From Bacteroidota bacterium (GTDB lineage Bacteria; Bacteroidota; Bacteroidia; Chitinophagales; Saprospiraceae), in assembly GCA_030147525.1 (NCBI GenBank), contig JASBVF010000003.1, forward strand, positions 62,001 through 126,000: a DNA stretch of 64,000 nt. Reading direction: 5' to 3'. Below, piece after piece: positions 26,614-34,024 of the stretch (positions are counted from its first letter, which is position 1; each line of letters begins with the position of its first letter). Below the pieces are notes generated by a model, which did no database searches, was not told the origin of the DNA, and saw only the letters and a list, made by a program, of their open reading frames with translations. A program made the position numbers and the translations under genes.

Positions 26614-26788
26614 GCGGGGGGGGTTGTGTGTTTGTGTGTTCGAGTGTTTGTGCAGATTGTTTTCCTATTGGTTACATCAGGTTAATTCTACAATGCGTAA
26701 AGGATCAATGGTCCTTCCCTGCGGCAATTCTCGCCTTCCTATCTATGTAATTTTTCTGATTTCACTACATTAATGAAGTGACATTCAT

Positions 26789-27070
26789 GCTAATGTTTGT
26801 CAGGCTCTTGATAATTCTTGTCAGGCTGATGATAATGTTTGTCAGACCCCTGATAATATTTGTCAGACTCCTGATAATATTTGTCAGACTCCTGATAATG
26901 TTTGTCAGACCCCTGATAATATTTGTCAGACTCCTGATAATGTTTGTCAGGCTCTTGATAATATTTGTCAGGCTGATGATAATATTTGTCAGGCTGATGA
27001 TAATGTTTGTCACACCCGTGATAATTCTTGTCAGGCTGATGATAATGTTTGTCAGAGGGATGATAATGGG
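26789..27070 (+). repeat. 21-bp tandem repeat array, 13 units plus a partial
   Basis: The unit GATAATATTTGTCAGACTCC(T) is 21 bp long and repeats without spacers at 26789, 26810, 26831, 26852, 26873, 26894, 26915, 26936, 26957, 26978, 26999, 27020 and 27041, with a broken unit at 27062. Every full unit keeps TTGTCA; variation is in the positions before it (ATG, ATA, ATTC) and after it (GACTCCT, GACCCCT, GGCTGAT, GGCTCTT). Both strands stay open in one frame, so 105- and 82-residue ORFs can be read across it, but neither has independent support. Confidence 0.93.
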
Positions 27071-27257
27071 AAGGGAGACTCTGTACCTTTCTTAAAAGAC
27101 CTTACAAATTTTGCGATAATTGAGAGGTAAGAATTACGGGCAATTTCCTTTTTCCTGAACGAAGACGATAACGGTTCGATTTATTCCTGAAACTACTTTC
27201 CAGGTTCACGATTATTCCTGATTGACTTGTCTTGTTTTGTCGTTTTCCTGAATTTAC

Positions 27258-27272
27258 TGACAACGTTTGTCA
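27258..27272 (+). promoter_or_regulatory. TGACAA-CGT-TTGTCA dyad, candidate MarR operator
   Basis: This is a perfect 6-bp inverted repeat with a 3-bp centre. Each arm is the TTGTCA word conserved in all 13 units of the array 200 bp upstream. It overlaps AACGTTTG (27262-27269), a one-mismatch -7 box with a TTTG 22 bp before it (27236-27239), so a bound protein could block a promoter there. It lies 224 bp before the marR start. Confidence 0.5.
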
Positions 27273-27432
27273 TTTATCCATCAAAAGCAATACGCCGTGA
27301 GGGCTATCTGCATGAACTAATTTTTCCGGAAGAACAGTAAACGTTCTTCTCTGAATCGTTCAGTCGATTTTAAGTATTGACAGAGGCCTTTCAAATCCCG
27401 CCTTTTTATTTAAATGTGTAAAACTTCTACCT

Positions 27433-27494
27433 GTCCGGTTAAACCATTCTTTTCTTAATAGGTTGTTGCTGCAACTAATTCAACCAAACCGGAC
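27433..27494. promoter_or_regulatory. Inverted repeats immediately upstream of marR
   Basis: GTCCGGTT (27433-27440) and AACCGGAC (27487-27494) are exact inverted copies 46 bp apart, the second ending 2 bp before the marR ATG. Between them are GGTT-A-AACC (27437-27445) and GTTG-CTG-CAAC (27465-27475). These could be autoregulatory sites or a leader structure; neither is proven. Confidence 0.4.
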
Positions 27495-27496
27495 TC

Positions 27497-27958
27497 ATGC
27501 ATACACTGGATTTCAATACATTTTTAATTCCCTGGCTTGGAAAAACGGCCAAGATGGTCAGCTTTTTTATCCAGGAAAAATTCAGACAGCACGAGCTCGA
27601 TTTGACGAAAGAGCAGATGGTTTTGCTGAAGATGTTGCATGATAAAGACGGGCAAATGCAAAATGACCTCGCTCTGATTACGAACCGGGACAAGGGTTCG
27701 CTGGCAAGGCTGATCAATACGATGGAGAAAAAGAACCTTGTGGCACGGATTCCCCTGAAGGATGACAAGCGGGTCAATCAGATCTTTTTGACCAAACAGG
27801 GTCGTAAAATCTTTGCAGCGGCGCTGCCGGTGCTGCAGGAAATCTTTGACGAATTACAAAACGGGCTGACCGGGGCGGAAATAGCGTCGGTTATTGAAGT
27901 TTTAAAAAAGGTTCAAAACAATGTGGCTGCGGGCCACGATGGTTGCAATTCTAACTAA
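27497..27958 (+). CDS. MarR-family transcriptional regulator
   Basis: This 153-residue winged-helix protein fits MarR in length and layout. Helical N-terminus: FLIPWLGKTAKMVSFFIQEKF. Helix-turn-helix: LTKEQMVLLKMLHDKDGQMQNDLALITNRDKGSLARLINTMEKKNLVARI. Wing: PLKDDKRVNQIFLTKQGRKI, containing the DxR signature. A C-terminal dimerisation helix follows. MarR proteins are usually repressors released by small ligands. It lies directly upstream of the efflux adaptor (27-bp gap), permease and TolC genes, so control of efflux and of itself is the natural inference. The 21-bp array and the TGACAA dyad lie upstream. Confidence 0.9.
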   Translation: MHTLDFNTFLIPWLGKTAKMVSFFIQEKFRQHELDLTKEQMVLLKMLHDKDGQMQNDLALITNRDKGSLARLINTMEKKNLVARIPLKDDKRVNQIFLTKQGRKIFAAALPVLQEIFDELQNGLTGAEIASVIEVLKKVQNNVAAGHDGCNSN

Positions 27959-27985
27959 AATTTTAAGCATAAATCAGTTTCCCTG

Positions 27986-29095
27986 ATGAGAAAAGTAATC
28001 TTAATTATTCTGGGTGTTTTACTGCTTGTTATCTCCTTTTTTGGCGCAAAAAAGTTGATGAACAGCAAGCAGCAACCCCAGCCGGCCGAGAAAAAAACGG
28101 TGACCGCCGTTTTCGCCGAGCCTGTGAAAAACACCAACTCTCTGATCACGCTCAGCGCCGACGGCAACCTGATCGCAAAGAACAAAGTCGAGGTGTTTTC
28201 GGAGGTGCAGGGCATTTTCGAGCGGAGTGCGAGGGATTTTAAACCGGGCGTTTTTTACAACAAAGGGGAAACCCTGCTCCGGATCAACAGCGATGAACTG
28301 CGGGCCAGTCTCAGGGCGCAAAAAAGCACGCTTTACAACCAGATCGTGCTGCTGCTGCCTGATTTGAGGCTCGATTACCCGGAGAGTTTTCCCAACTGGG
28401 ATGCCTATGTAAGGGAGTTCAGCATGGACAAACCGCTGAAACCGCTGCCTGAACCTGCTTCCGAAAAAGAGAAGCTTTTCATTACCGGCAGGAACATTCT
28501 CACGGCTTATTATAATGTGAAAAACCTGGAAGAGCGCCTGGTGAAATACAACATTCAGGCGCCGTTTTCCGGTGTGCTGACGGAGGCGCTGGTCAATCCG
28601 GGGGCGCTGGTGAGGTCAGGGCAAAAGCTGGGCGAGTTTATTCAGCCCGGCGTTTACGAACTGGAGGTGAATTTGAATGCGAGCTACGCCGACTTGCTGA
28701 AGGTGGGTAAAACGGTGGAACTCCAAAACCTGGATCACACCAAAAACTGGACGGGTAGGGTAGTGCGGGTGAACGGCCGATTGGACCAGGCTTCCCAAAC
28801 GGTACAGGTTTTCATTGAAGTGCGGGGGAATGAACTGAAAGAAGGAATGTACCTCGAGGCTGCGCTGCAGGCCAAGGAAGAGCCCAACACGATCGAGTTG
28901 AACCGGAAATTGCTGGTGGACGACACCAAATTGTTTGTCGTTCAGGATTCTGTGTTGGCGCTGGCGGAGGTGGAGCCGGTGTTTTTCAAGGAAAAAACGG
29001 TGATCGTAAGAGGTTTGGCCGACGGGACGCAGGTATTGTCGAGGGTAGTGCCCGGCGCTTTTCCGGGGATGAGAGTGGATATTTACAAGGAATGA
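27986..29095 (+). CDS. RND efflux periplasmic adaptor (HlyD/AcrA family)
   Basis: This 369-residue membrane fusion protein begins with one membrane anchor (MRKVILIILGVLLLVISFFGAKKLM). Then come the lipoyl half-motif (AKNKVEVFSEVQGIFERSA), a short alpha hairpin (~110-180), and the second lipoyl half (NIQAPFSGVLTEALVNPGALVRSGQKLGEF). A beta-barrel domain with GRVVRVNGRLDQASQTVQVFIEV and a membrane-proximal domain close it. It should bridge the permease in the inner membrane to the TolC-type channel. It is second in the marR-adaptor-permease-TolC order, with 177 bp before the permease. Confidence 0.92.
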   Translation: MRKVILIILGVLLLVISFFGAKKLMNSKQQPQPAEKKTVTAVFAEPVKNTNSLITLSADGNLIAKNKVEVFSEVQGIFERSARDFKPGVFYNKGETLLRINSDELRASLRAQKSTLYNQIVLLLPDLRLDYPESFPNWDAYVREFSMDKPLKPLPEPASEKEKLFITGRNILTAYYNVKNLEERLVKYNIQAPFSGVLTEALVNPGALVRSGQKLGEFIQPGVYELEVNLNASYADLLKVGKTVELQNLDHTKNWTGRVVRVNGRLDQASQTVQVFIEVRGNELKEGMYLEAALQAKEEPNTIELNRKLLVDDTKLFVVQDSVLALAEVEPVFFKEKTVIVRGLADGTQVLSRVVPGAFPGMRVDIYKE

Positions 29096-29272
29096 GGGGC
29101 GTCGTCTCGATTAATTGCGCAGCAAAAAAATAAGAGTAGGCAAGTTTGTAAACAGGCCGGCAGGCAAGAAGACTGGTTATCAATTAGTTAGATCCGGGCA
29201 TTTTCGCAAACTACTTTACTCTGGGTATAAAATTAAGATGGAAAAACCTGTTCGCAGATCCCGTTAATTGTT

Positions 29273-32200
29273 ATGAAAAAAATAGTTGAATACTTTATAA
29301 AATACCCCGTAGCGGTCAACGTCCTGATGATTGCGATCGTGCTGTTCGGTCTGGGCGGCCTGAGTACGCTGAAGTCCTCGTTTTTTCCGCTCAACCAACC
29401 CAATATTATCACGATTTCGGTGGCCTATCCCGGCGCATCTCCGGAGGAAATGGAGGAGGGGGTTGTTTTAAAAATCGAAGACAACCTGCGGGGGTTGATC
29501 GGAATCGACCGGGTAACGTCGAGGTCGCTGGAAAATTCAGCCGTCATTACGGTGGAAACATTGCAGGACTACGACATCGACGTCGTGCTGGCCGATGTAA
29601 AAAACGCCGTGGACCGGGTGCCGTCTTTCCCGCTGGGCATGGAACCGCCTGTGGTGGCCAAGCAGGAGCCCCGCAACGAAGCCATCAGTTTTACCCTCAG
29701 CGGCGATGGGGTAGAACTGAAAACCCTGAAACAGATTGCCCGCCGGATCGAAAGCGACCTGCGGGCCAAAGAGGGGATTTCGCAGGTTGATTTGTCGGGG
29801 TTTCCGGACGAGGAAATCGAGATTGCCGTCAGGGAAAAAGACCTGCGGGCCTACAATCTGACCTTCGACGAAGTGGCACGGGCTGTGGCCAATGCCAATC
29901 TGCTCACGACGGGCGGCAACATCAAAACACCCAGCGAAGAGTACCTCATCCGGGCCAATAATCGCAGCTATTACGGCGACGAACTTGATTTTATCATCGT
30001 GCGGGCGGATGCATCGGGGAACGTGATTTACCTGAAAGATGTGGCGGAAGTGCGTGACAAGTGGTCGGAAGTGCCGGACCGGATCTTTTTCAATAACGAT
30101 GTCGGGATTCAGATCAGGGTGTCGAGTACCAACAATGAAGACCTGGTTGAGATTTCCGATACCGTGAATGAATACATTGAAAAATTCAACCAGCGCAACG
30201 AAAACGTGGAACTCAACGTGACCCGTGACGCTGCGATCACGATCAAACAGCGGACGCAACTGCTGCTGGAAAACGGCGGGTTGGGGATTTTGCTTGTGTT
30301 GATTTTGCTTTCGCTTTTTCTGAAACCAAGTCTCGCATTCTGGGTGGCCGTGGGGCTGCCGATCGGTTTTTTCGGGATGTTCATTTTTGCGCCGGGCATC
30401 ATTACGATCAATGTGCTTTCGCTCTTCGGTATGATCATCGTGATCGGTATTCTGGTGGACGACGGCATTGTCATTTCAGAAAACATTTACCACCATTACG
30501 AAAAAGGAAAGAACCCCATCCGGGCCGCCATCGACGGAACGATGGAGGTGATGACGCCGATCGTGTCCGCTATTTTGACCACGTTGATCGCATTCTCGAC
30601 ATTTTTCTTCCTGGACGGGAGGATTGGCGAATTCTTCACCGAAGTGTCCGTCGTGGTCATTCTCACGCTGGCGATTTCCCTCGTGGAGGCATTGATTATC
30701 CTGCCTTCCCACGTGGCGCATTCGAGGGCCATGCGAAAGGGAACGCAGACGTTTCTGATCAACCGTTACGCCGACAAAGCGATGGACTGGCTGCGTGACA
30801 AGCTGTATGCGCCGGTGCTAAGTTTTTTCATCAAACATACTTTTCTTGGCTTCGCAATTCCGGTTGCTCTGCTCATTTTAACTCTCGGAGCGGTAGGCGG
30901 AGGAATCATCAAAACCACCTTTTTTCCCTCCGTGGCAAGTGATCAGGTGCAAATCAATCTCAACATGCCGCAGGGTACCAGCGAGGTGATCACCGATTCC
31001 ATTGCCACGCTGATTGAAACAGCTGCCTGGCGGGTGAATGAGGATTTTACCGCCAAACAAACCGATAACAAGCAAGTCATCCAGAATGTGATCAAACGCA
31101 TTGGTCCGGGCACCTCCACCGCTACTATCGAAATCAACCTGCTGCCCGGCGAGGAGCGGGATGTTCCGTCGCTCGCTGTCGCCAACGCGGTTGAAGCGGA
31201 GGTAGGGCCGATTTACGGTGTTGAAAGCCTGGAGTACGGTTCAGGGTCGAACTTTGGAGGAAAACCGGTGTCGGTTTCACTGATTTCAAACAACATCCAG
31301 GAATTGAAAGGCGCCAAGGAGGCACTGAAAGCGGCTTTTACTGAAATGCCGCAACTCAAGGATATTTCCGATAACGACCCCGCAGGTATCAAGGAAGTCA
31401 AGGTGAAACTGAAAGAAAGCGCCTACCTGCTCGGGCTGACGCTCAACAGCGTGATGGCGCAGGTGCGCAGCGGCTTTTTTGGTCAGCAGGTTCAGCGTTT
31501 TCAGCGGGGTAGGGATGAGATCAGGGTTTGGGTTCGCTACGACAAAGACAACCGGGAGTCGCTTAAAAACCTCGAAGAAATGCGAATCGTGACGCCATCC
31601 GGTCAGCGGGTGCCGCTTTCTGAAATTGCATTTTTCAATATCGAAAGGGGAGAGGTGGCCATCAATCACCTCGATGGAAAACGGGAGATCAAGGTAGAAG
31701 CCAACCTCAAGGACGCCAAGGAGAGCGCCACGGATATGCTCGATTTGGTGCAGACGAACATCATGCCCGGCATTCAGGCGAAATTTCCTGCCGTTACAGC
31801 GCTTTTTGAGGGTCAAAACCGGGAGGCGGCTAAAGTTTCCAGCTCTGCGAGGGTAGTACTGCCGGCTATTTTGATTCTGATTTACGCCGTCATTGCCTTC
31901 ACTTTCCGCTCCTACAGCCAGCCGTTGCAGTTGTTTGTGATGATTCCCTTCAGCCTCATCGGGGTAGCCTGGGGGCACTGGATACACGGGTTTCAGATCA
32001 ATATTTTGTCGTGGTTGGGTATCATCGCCCTGATCGGAATTGTGGTGAACGACGGGCTTGTTCTCATCGGGAAATTTAACGGCTACCTCAAAGAGGGGAT
32101 GCCCTTTGATGAGGCGCTGGAGCAGGCAGGGAAGTCACGTTTCCGGGCTATTTTTCTAACCTCCCTGACTACTATAGCTGGGCTTGCGCCGTTGATTTTT

Positions 32201-32434
32201 GAAACGAGCAGGCAGGCGCAGTTTCTGATACCAATGGCGATTTCCATTTCTTATGGCATCGGCATCGCTACTTTTCTGACGCTGCTGATGTTGCCGCTTT
32301 TGCTCAAAGTGAGCAATGATTTCAAGGTCGGCAAACAATGGCTCCTCACCGGTAACAAACCCACCAAGGAAGAAGTGGAACGTGCCGTCAAAGAACAAAA
32401 ATCCGAACAGGATGCAATGGTTGAATTCAAATAA
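29273..32434 (+). CDS. RND efflux transporter permease
   Basis: This 1053-residue AcrB-fold proton-driven pump has twelve expected membrane segments, with two large periplasmic loops after TM1 and TM7. TM4 carries the proton-relay aspartate pair (IGILVDDGIVISENIYHHYEKG). In TM10 the usual Lys of AcrB-type pumps is replaced (GIVVNDGLVLIGKFNGY, where AcrB has SAKNA), placing it in a subgroup distinct from classical multidrug AcrB. The N-terminal periplasmic region shows VAYPGASPEEMEEGVVLKIEDNLRGL. The substrate is unknown. It ends 1 bp before the TolC start codon, so the two are tightly coupled. Confidence 0.94.
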   Translation: MKKIVEYFIKYPVAVNVLMIAIVLFGLGGLSTLKSSFFPLNQPNIITISVAYPGASPEEMEEGVVLKIEDNLRGLIGIDRVTSRSLENSAVITVETLQDYDIDVVLADVKNAVDRVPSFPLGMEPPVVAKQEPRNEAISFTLSGDGVELKTLKQIARRIESDLRAKEGISQVDLSGFPDEEIEIAVREKDLRAYNLTFDEVARAVANANLLTTGGNIKTPSEEYLIRANNRSYYGDELDFIIVRADASGNVIYLKDVAEVRDKWSEVPDRIFFNNDVGIQIRVSSTNNEDLVEISDTVNEYIEKFNQRNENVELNVTRDAAITIKQRTQLLLENGGLGILLVLILLSLFLKPSLAFWVAVGLPIGFFGMFIFAPGIITINVLSLFGMIIVIGILVDDGIVISENIYHHYEKGKNPIRAAIDGTMEVMTPIVSAILTTLIAFSTFFFLDGRIGEFFTEVSVVVILTLAISLVEALIILPSHVAHSRAMRKGTQTFLINRYADKAMDWLRDKLYAPVLSFFIKHTFLGFAIPVALLILTLGAVGGGIIKTTFFPSVASDQVQINLNMPQGTSEVITDSIATLIETAAWRVNEDFTAKQTDNKQVIQNVIKRIGPGTSTATIEINLLPGEERDVPSLAVANAVEAEVGPIYGVESLEYGSGSNFGGKPVSVSLISNNIQELKGAKEALKAAFTEMPQLKDISDNDPAGIKEVKVKLKESAYLLGLTLNSVMAQVRSGFFGQQVQRFQRGRDEIRVWVRYDKDNRESLKNLEEMRIVTPSGQRVPLSEIAFFNIERGEVAINHLDGKREIKVEANLKDAKESATDMLDLVQTNIMPGIQAKFPAVTALFEGQNREAAKVSSSARVVLPAILILIYAVIAFTFRSYSQPLQLFVMIPFSLIGVAWGHWIHGFQINILSWLGIIALIGIVVNDGLVLIGKFNGYLKEGMPFDEALEQAGKSRFRAIFLTSLTTIAGLAPLIFETSRQAQFLIPMAISISYGIGIATFLTLLMLPLLLKVSNDFKVGKQWLLTGNKPTKEEVERAVKEQKSEQDAMVEFK

Positions 32435-32435
32435 A

Positions 32436-33776
32436 ATGATGAAAATGTCGAACAGGATAAAATGGCTGGCGCCGGCCATCGGTATGATTTTACTGGCAGG
32501 CTTTCCGGTAACCGGTTTTTCACAACAGCTGCTCACAAAATCCGAAGCAGTCAGGATGACCCTGGAAAAGAACTACGGCATCAAAGTAGCTAAAAACAAC
32601 GTCCGGACTGCCGAAAACAACACGAGCAAAGGCAACACCGGCTACCTTCCCACCGTGAATGCCAGCGCAGCCACAAACGGCAGCCTTGGCGGTTCCAATC
32701 AGCAATTTAACAATGGCATGGAGGCTTCCGTGAGCAATGCTTTTTCCTGGGGCGCCAATGCGGCCTTGCAGGCGAACTATACCATTTTTGATAAAACAAG
32801 AGAGTACAACCTCGAACAGTTGAAGGAAGTCCTGACGCTGACGGACCTTCAGCTTCGCCAAACGATGGAGTTGAGCCTGATTCAGCTGTTCAGTAATTAT
32901 TTTGAAGTTGCCAGACTGACTGAAAACCTTAGCGTGCTTGCGGAGACCCTCGAGGTTTCGAAAAGCAGGTTGGAGAGGGTGCGCTACCAGTTTGAGTACG
33001 GGCAGGGCGTCCGGCTCGACGTTTTAAATGCTGAAGTAGACGTTCAGCGGGACAGTATCAATTACCTGAATGCACGGCAGCTACTCGCCAATGCCAAACG
33101 CAACCTGAACGTCATCATGGGCACGGAGATCGGCAACGCCTTCAACGTTGATACGACGGTGGCGTATATTGAAAACCTGCAACCTGACCAGCTGATTCAG
33201 GAAACCATGCGCAACAATGTGGATTTGATGCTCGCTGATAAAAACCTGAGCATCAGCGAATTGAACATGAAAGTAATCGATGCGGGCCGCAAGCCGGTGG
33301 TCGGCGCCAATGCGGCTTACAACTACAGTTTTCAGGACAATCCGGCAGGGGCTTTTATCACCAGTTCGAACAGCAGGGGGCTGGCGTTTGGCCTTACGGC
33401 CAACTGGAACATCTTCGACGGGGGGCTGCGTAAAGTACGGGAGCAAAACACCCGTATTTCCATCGAAAGCCAGTTTATACAGAAAGAACAACTGGAGCAG
33501 GAACTGGAGCGTGACCTGATGAACGCCTGGGAATCCTATCAAAACGCCCTGTTCATCCTGAGAGCGGAAGAAAACAACCTCGCCACCAACCGCCTGAACC
33601 TGGAGCGGACGGAGGAGCAATTTAAAATCGGGCAGGTAACCTCCGTTGAATTCCGGCAGGCGCAGCTCAATCTGCTGAATGCAGCCACGAGCTACAGCGC
33701 CGCAAAATACGACGCCAAGTTTATCGAGTTGCAGCTGTTGCAGTTGAACGGGAGCTTGCTGAATGTGGAGTTTTAA
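32436..33776 (+). CDS. TolC-family outer-membrane efflux channel
   Basis: I chose the ATG at 32436 (446 residues), immediately after the permease stop. It yields a signal peptide (MMKMSNRIKWLAPAIGMILLAGFPVTGFSQ); the in-frame start at 32316 would lie inside the permease gene. Two repeated alpha/beta halves show the long helices of the TolC tunnel: EAVRMTLEKNYGIKVAKNNVRTAENN, then ETLEVSKSRLERVRYQFEYGQGVRLDVLNAEVDV in half one, and LNLERTEEQFKIGQVTSVEFRQAQLNLLNAATSY in half two. It forms the exit duct of the RND complex. It is the last gene of the operon; no clear terminator is visible in the 248 bp that follow. Confidence 0.93.
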   Translation: MMKMSNRIKWLAPAIGMILLAGFPVTGFSQQLLTKSEAVRMTLEKNYGIKVAKNNVRTAENNTSKGNTGYLPTVNASAATNGSLGGSNQQFNNGMEASVSNAFSWGANAALQANYTIFDKTREYNLEQLKEVLTLTDLQLRQTMELSLIQLFSNYFEVARLTENLSVLAETLEVSKSRLERVRYQFEYGQGVRLDVLNAEVDVQRDSINYLNARQLLANAKRNLNVIMGTEIGNAFNVDTTVAYIENLQPDQLIQETMRNNVDLMLADKNLSISELNMKVIDAGRKPVVGANAAYNYSFQDNPAGAFITSSNSRGLAFGLTANWNIFDGGLRKVREQNTRISIESQFIQKEQLEQELERDLMNAWESYQNALFILRAEENNLATNRLNLERTEEQFKIGQVTSVEFRQAQLNLLNAATSYSAAKYDAKFIELQLLQLNGSLLNVEF

Positions 33777-34024
33777 TAGGGTAGCGGCCGGTTAGGGGCT
33801 TTTGGGTCAAATTGAGTAGGGGAGGGGTCTTCTACGCTCAGCGCAGGCGGGTTTGCAGGCAGGCCCGTAACAAGCAACAAGGCGTGTCGTTAGAAATAAT
33901 CTTGAAGAATTCTCAGCGTTCCATTATGTTTGTAAAACCGAAAGAAAGGAAAGAGAGATGCTAATGGTTTGATATTCTCTACTTAACATAACATAAATTA
34001 TCAGAATATTTCTTGTCTCTGAAT

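Larger units (their letters stand above)
26614..27496. other. 883-bp non-coding region upstream of marR
   Basis: It contains a G8 run followed by GT-rich low-complexity sequence (26615-26655), the 21-bp tandem array (26789-27070), degenerate ATTCCTGA words (27150-27245), the dyad at 27258-27272, and further small dyads just before marR. The open frames across the array exist only because 21 is a multiple of three. No RNA gene is recognised. Confidence 0.75.

Noticed and set aside
26789-27070. CRISPR array
   Set aside because: The 21-bp units are contiguous with no unique spacers, the units are degenerate, and there are no cas genes nearby.
26789-27070. Array as a string of promoters (TTTG plus TAATATTTG per unit)
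   Set aside because: The -7-like word has three instead of two bases between TA and TTTG, and the TTTG-to-TTTG distance of 21 bp does not fit the usual -33/-7 spacing.
26778-27095. 105-residue plus-strand ORF over the tandem array
   Set aside because: It stays open only because the 21-bp unit has no stop in that frame. It has no promoter box or domain, and it reads as monotonous hydrophobic heptads.
29537-30259. 240-residue and similar minus-strand ORFs inside the RND permease
   Set aside because: They are shadow frames of a well conserved pump gene, with no promoter or motif.
33777-34024. Terminator of the RND operon in the 248-bp gap
   Set aside because: Only a short imperfect CGGG/CCCG pairing without a T run is visible, too weak to call.
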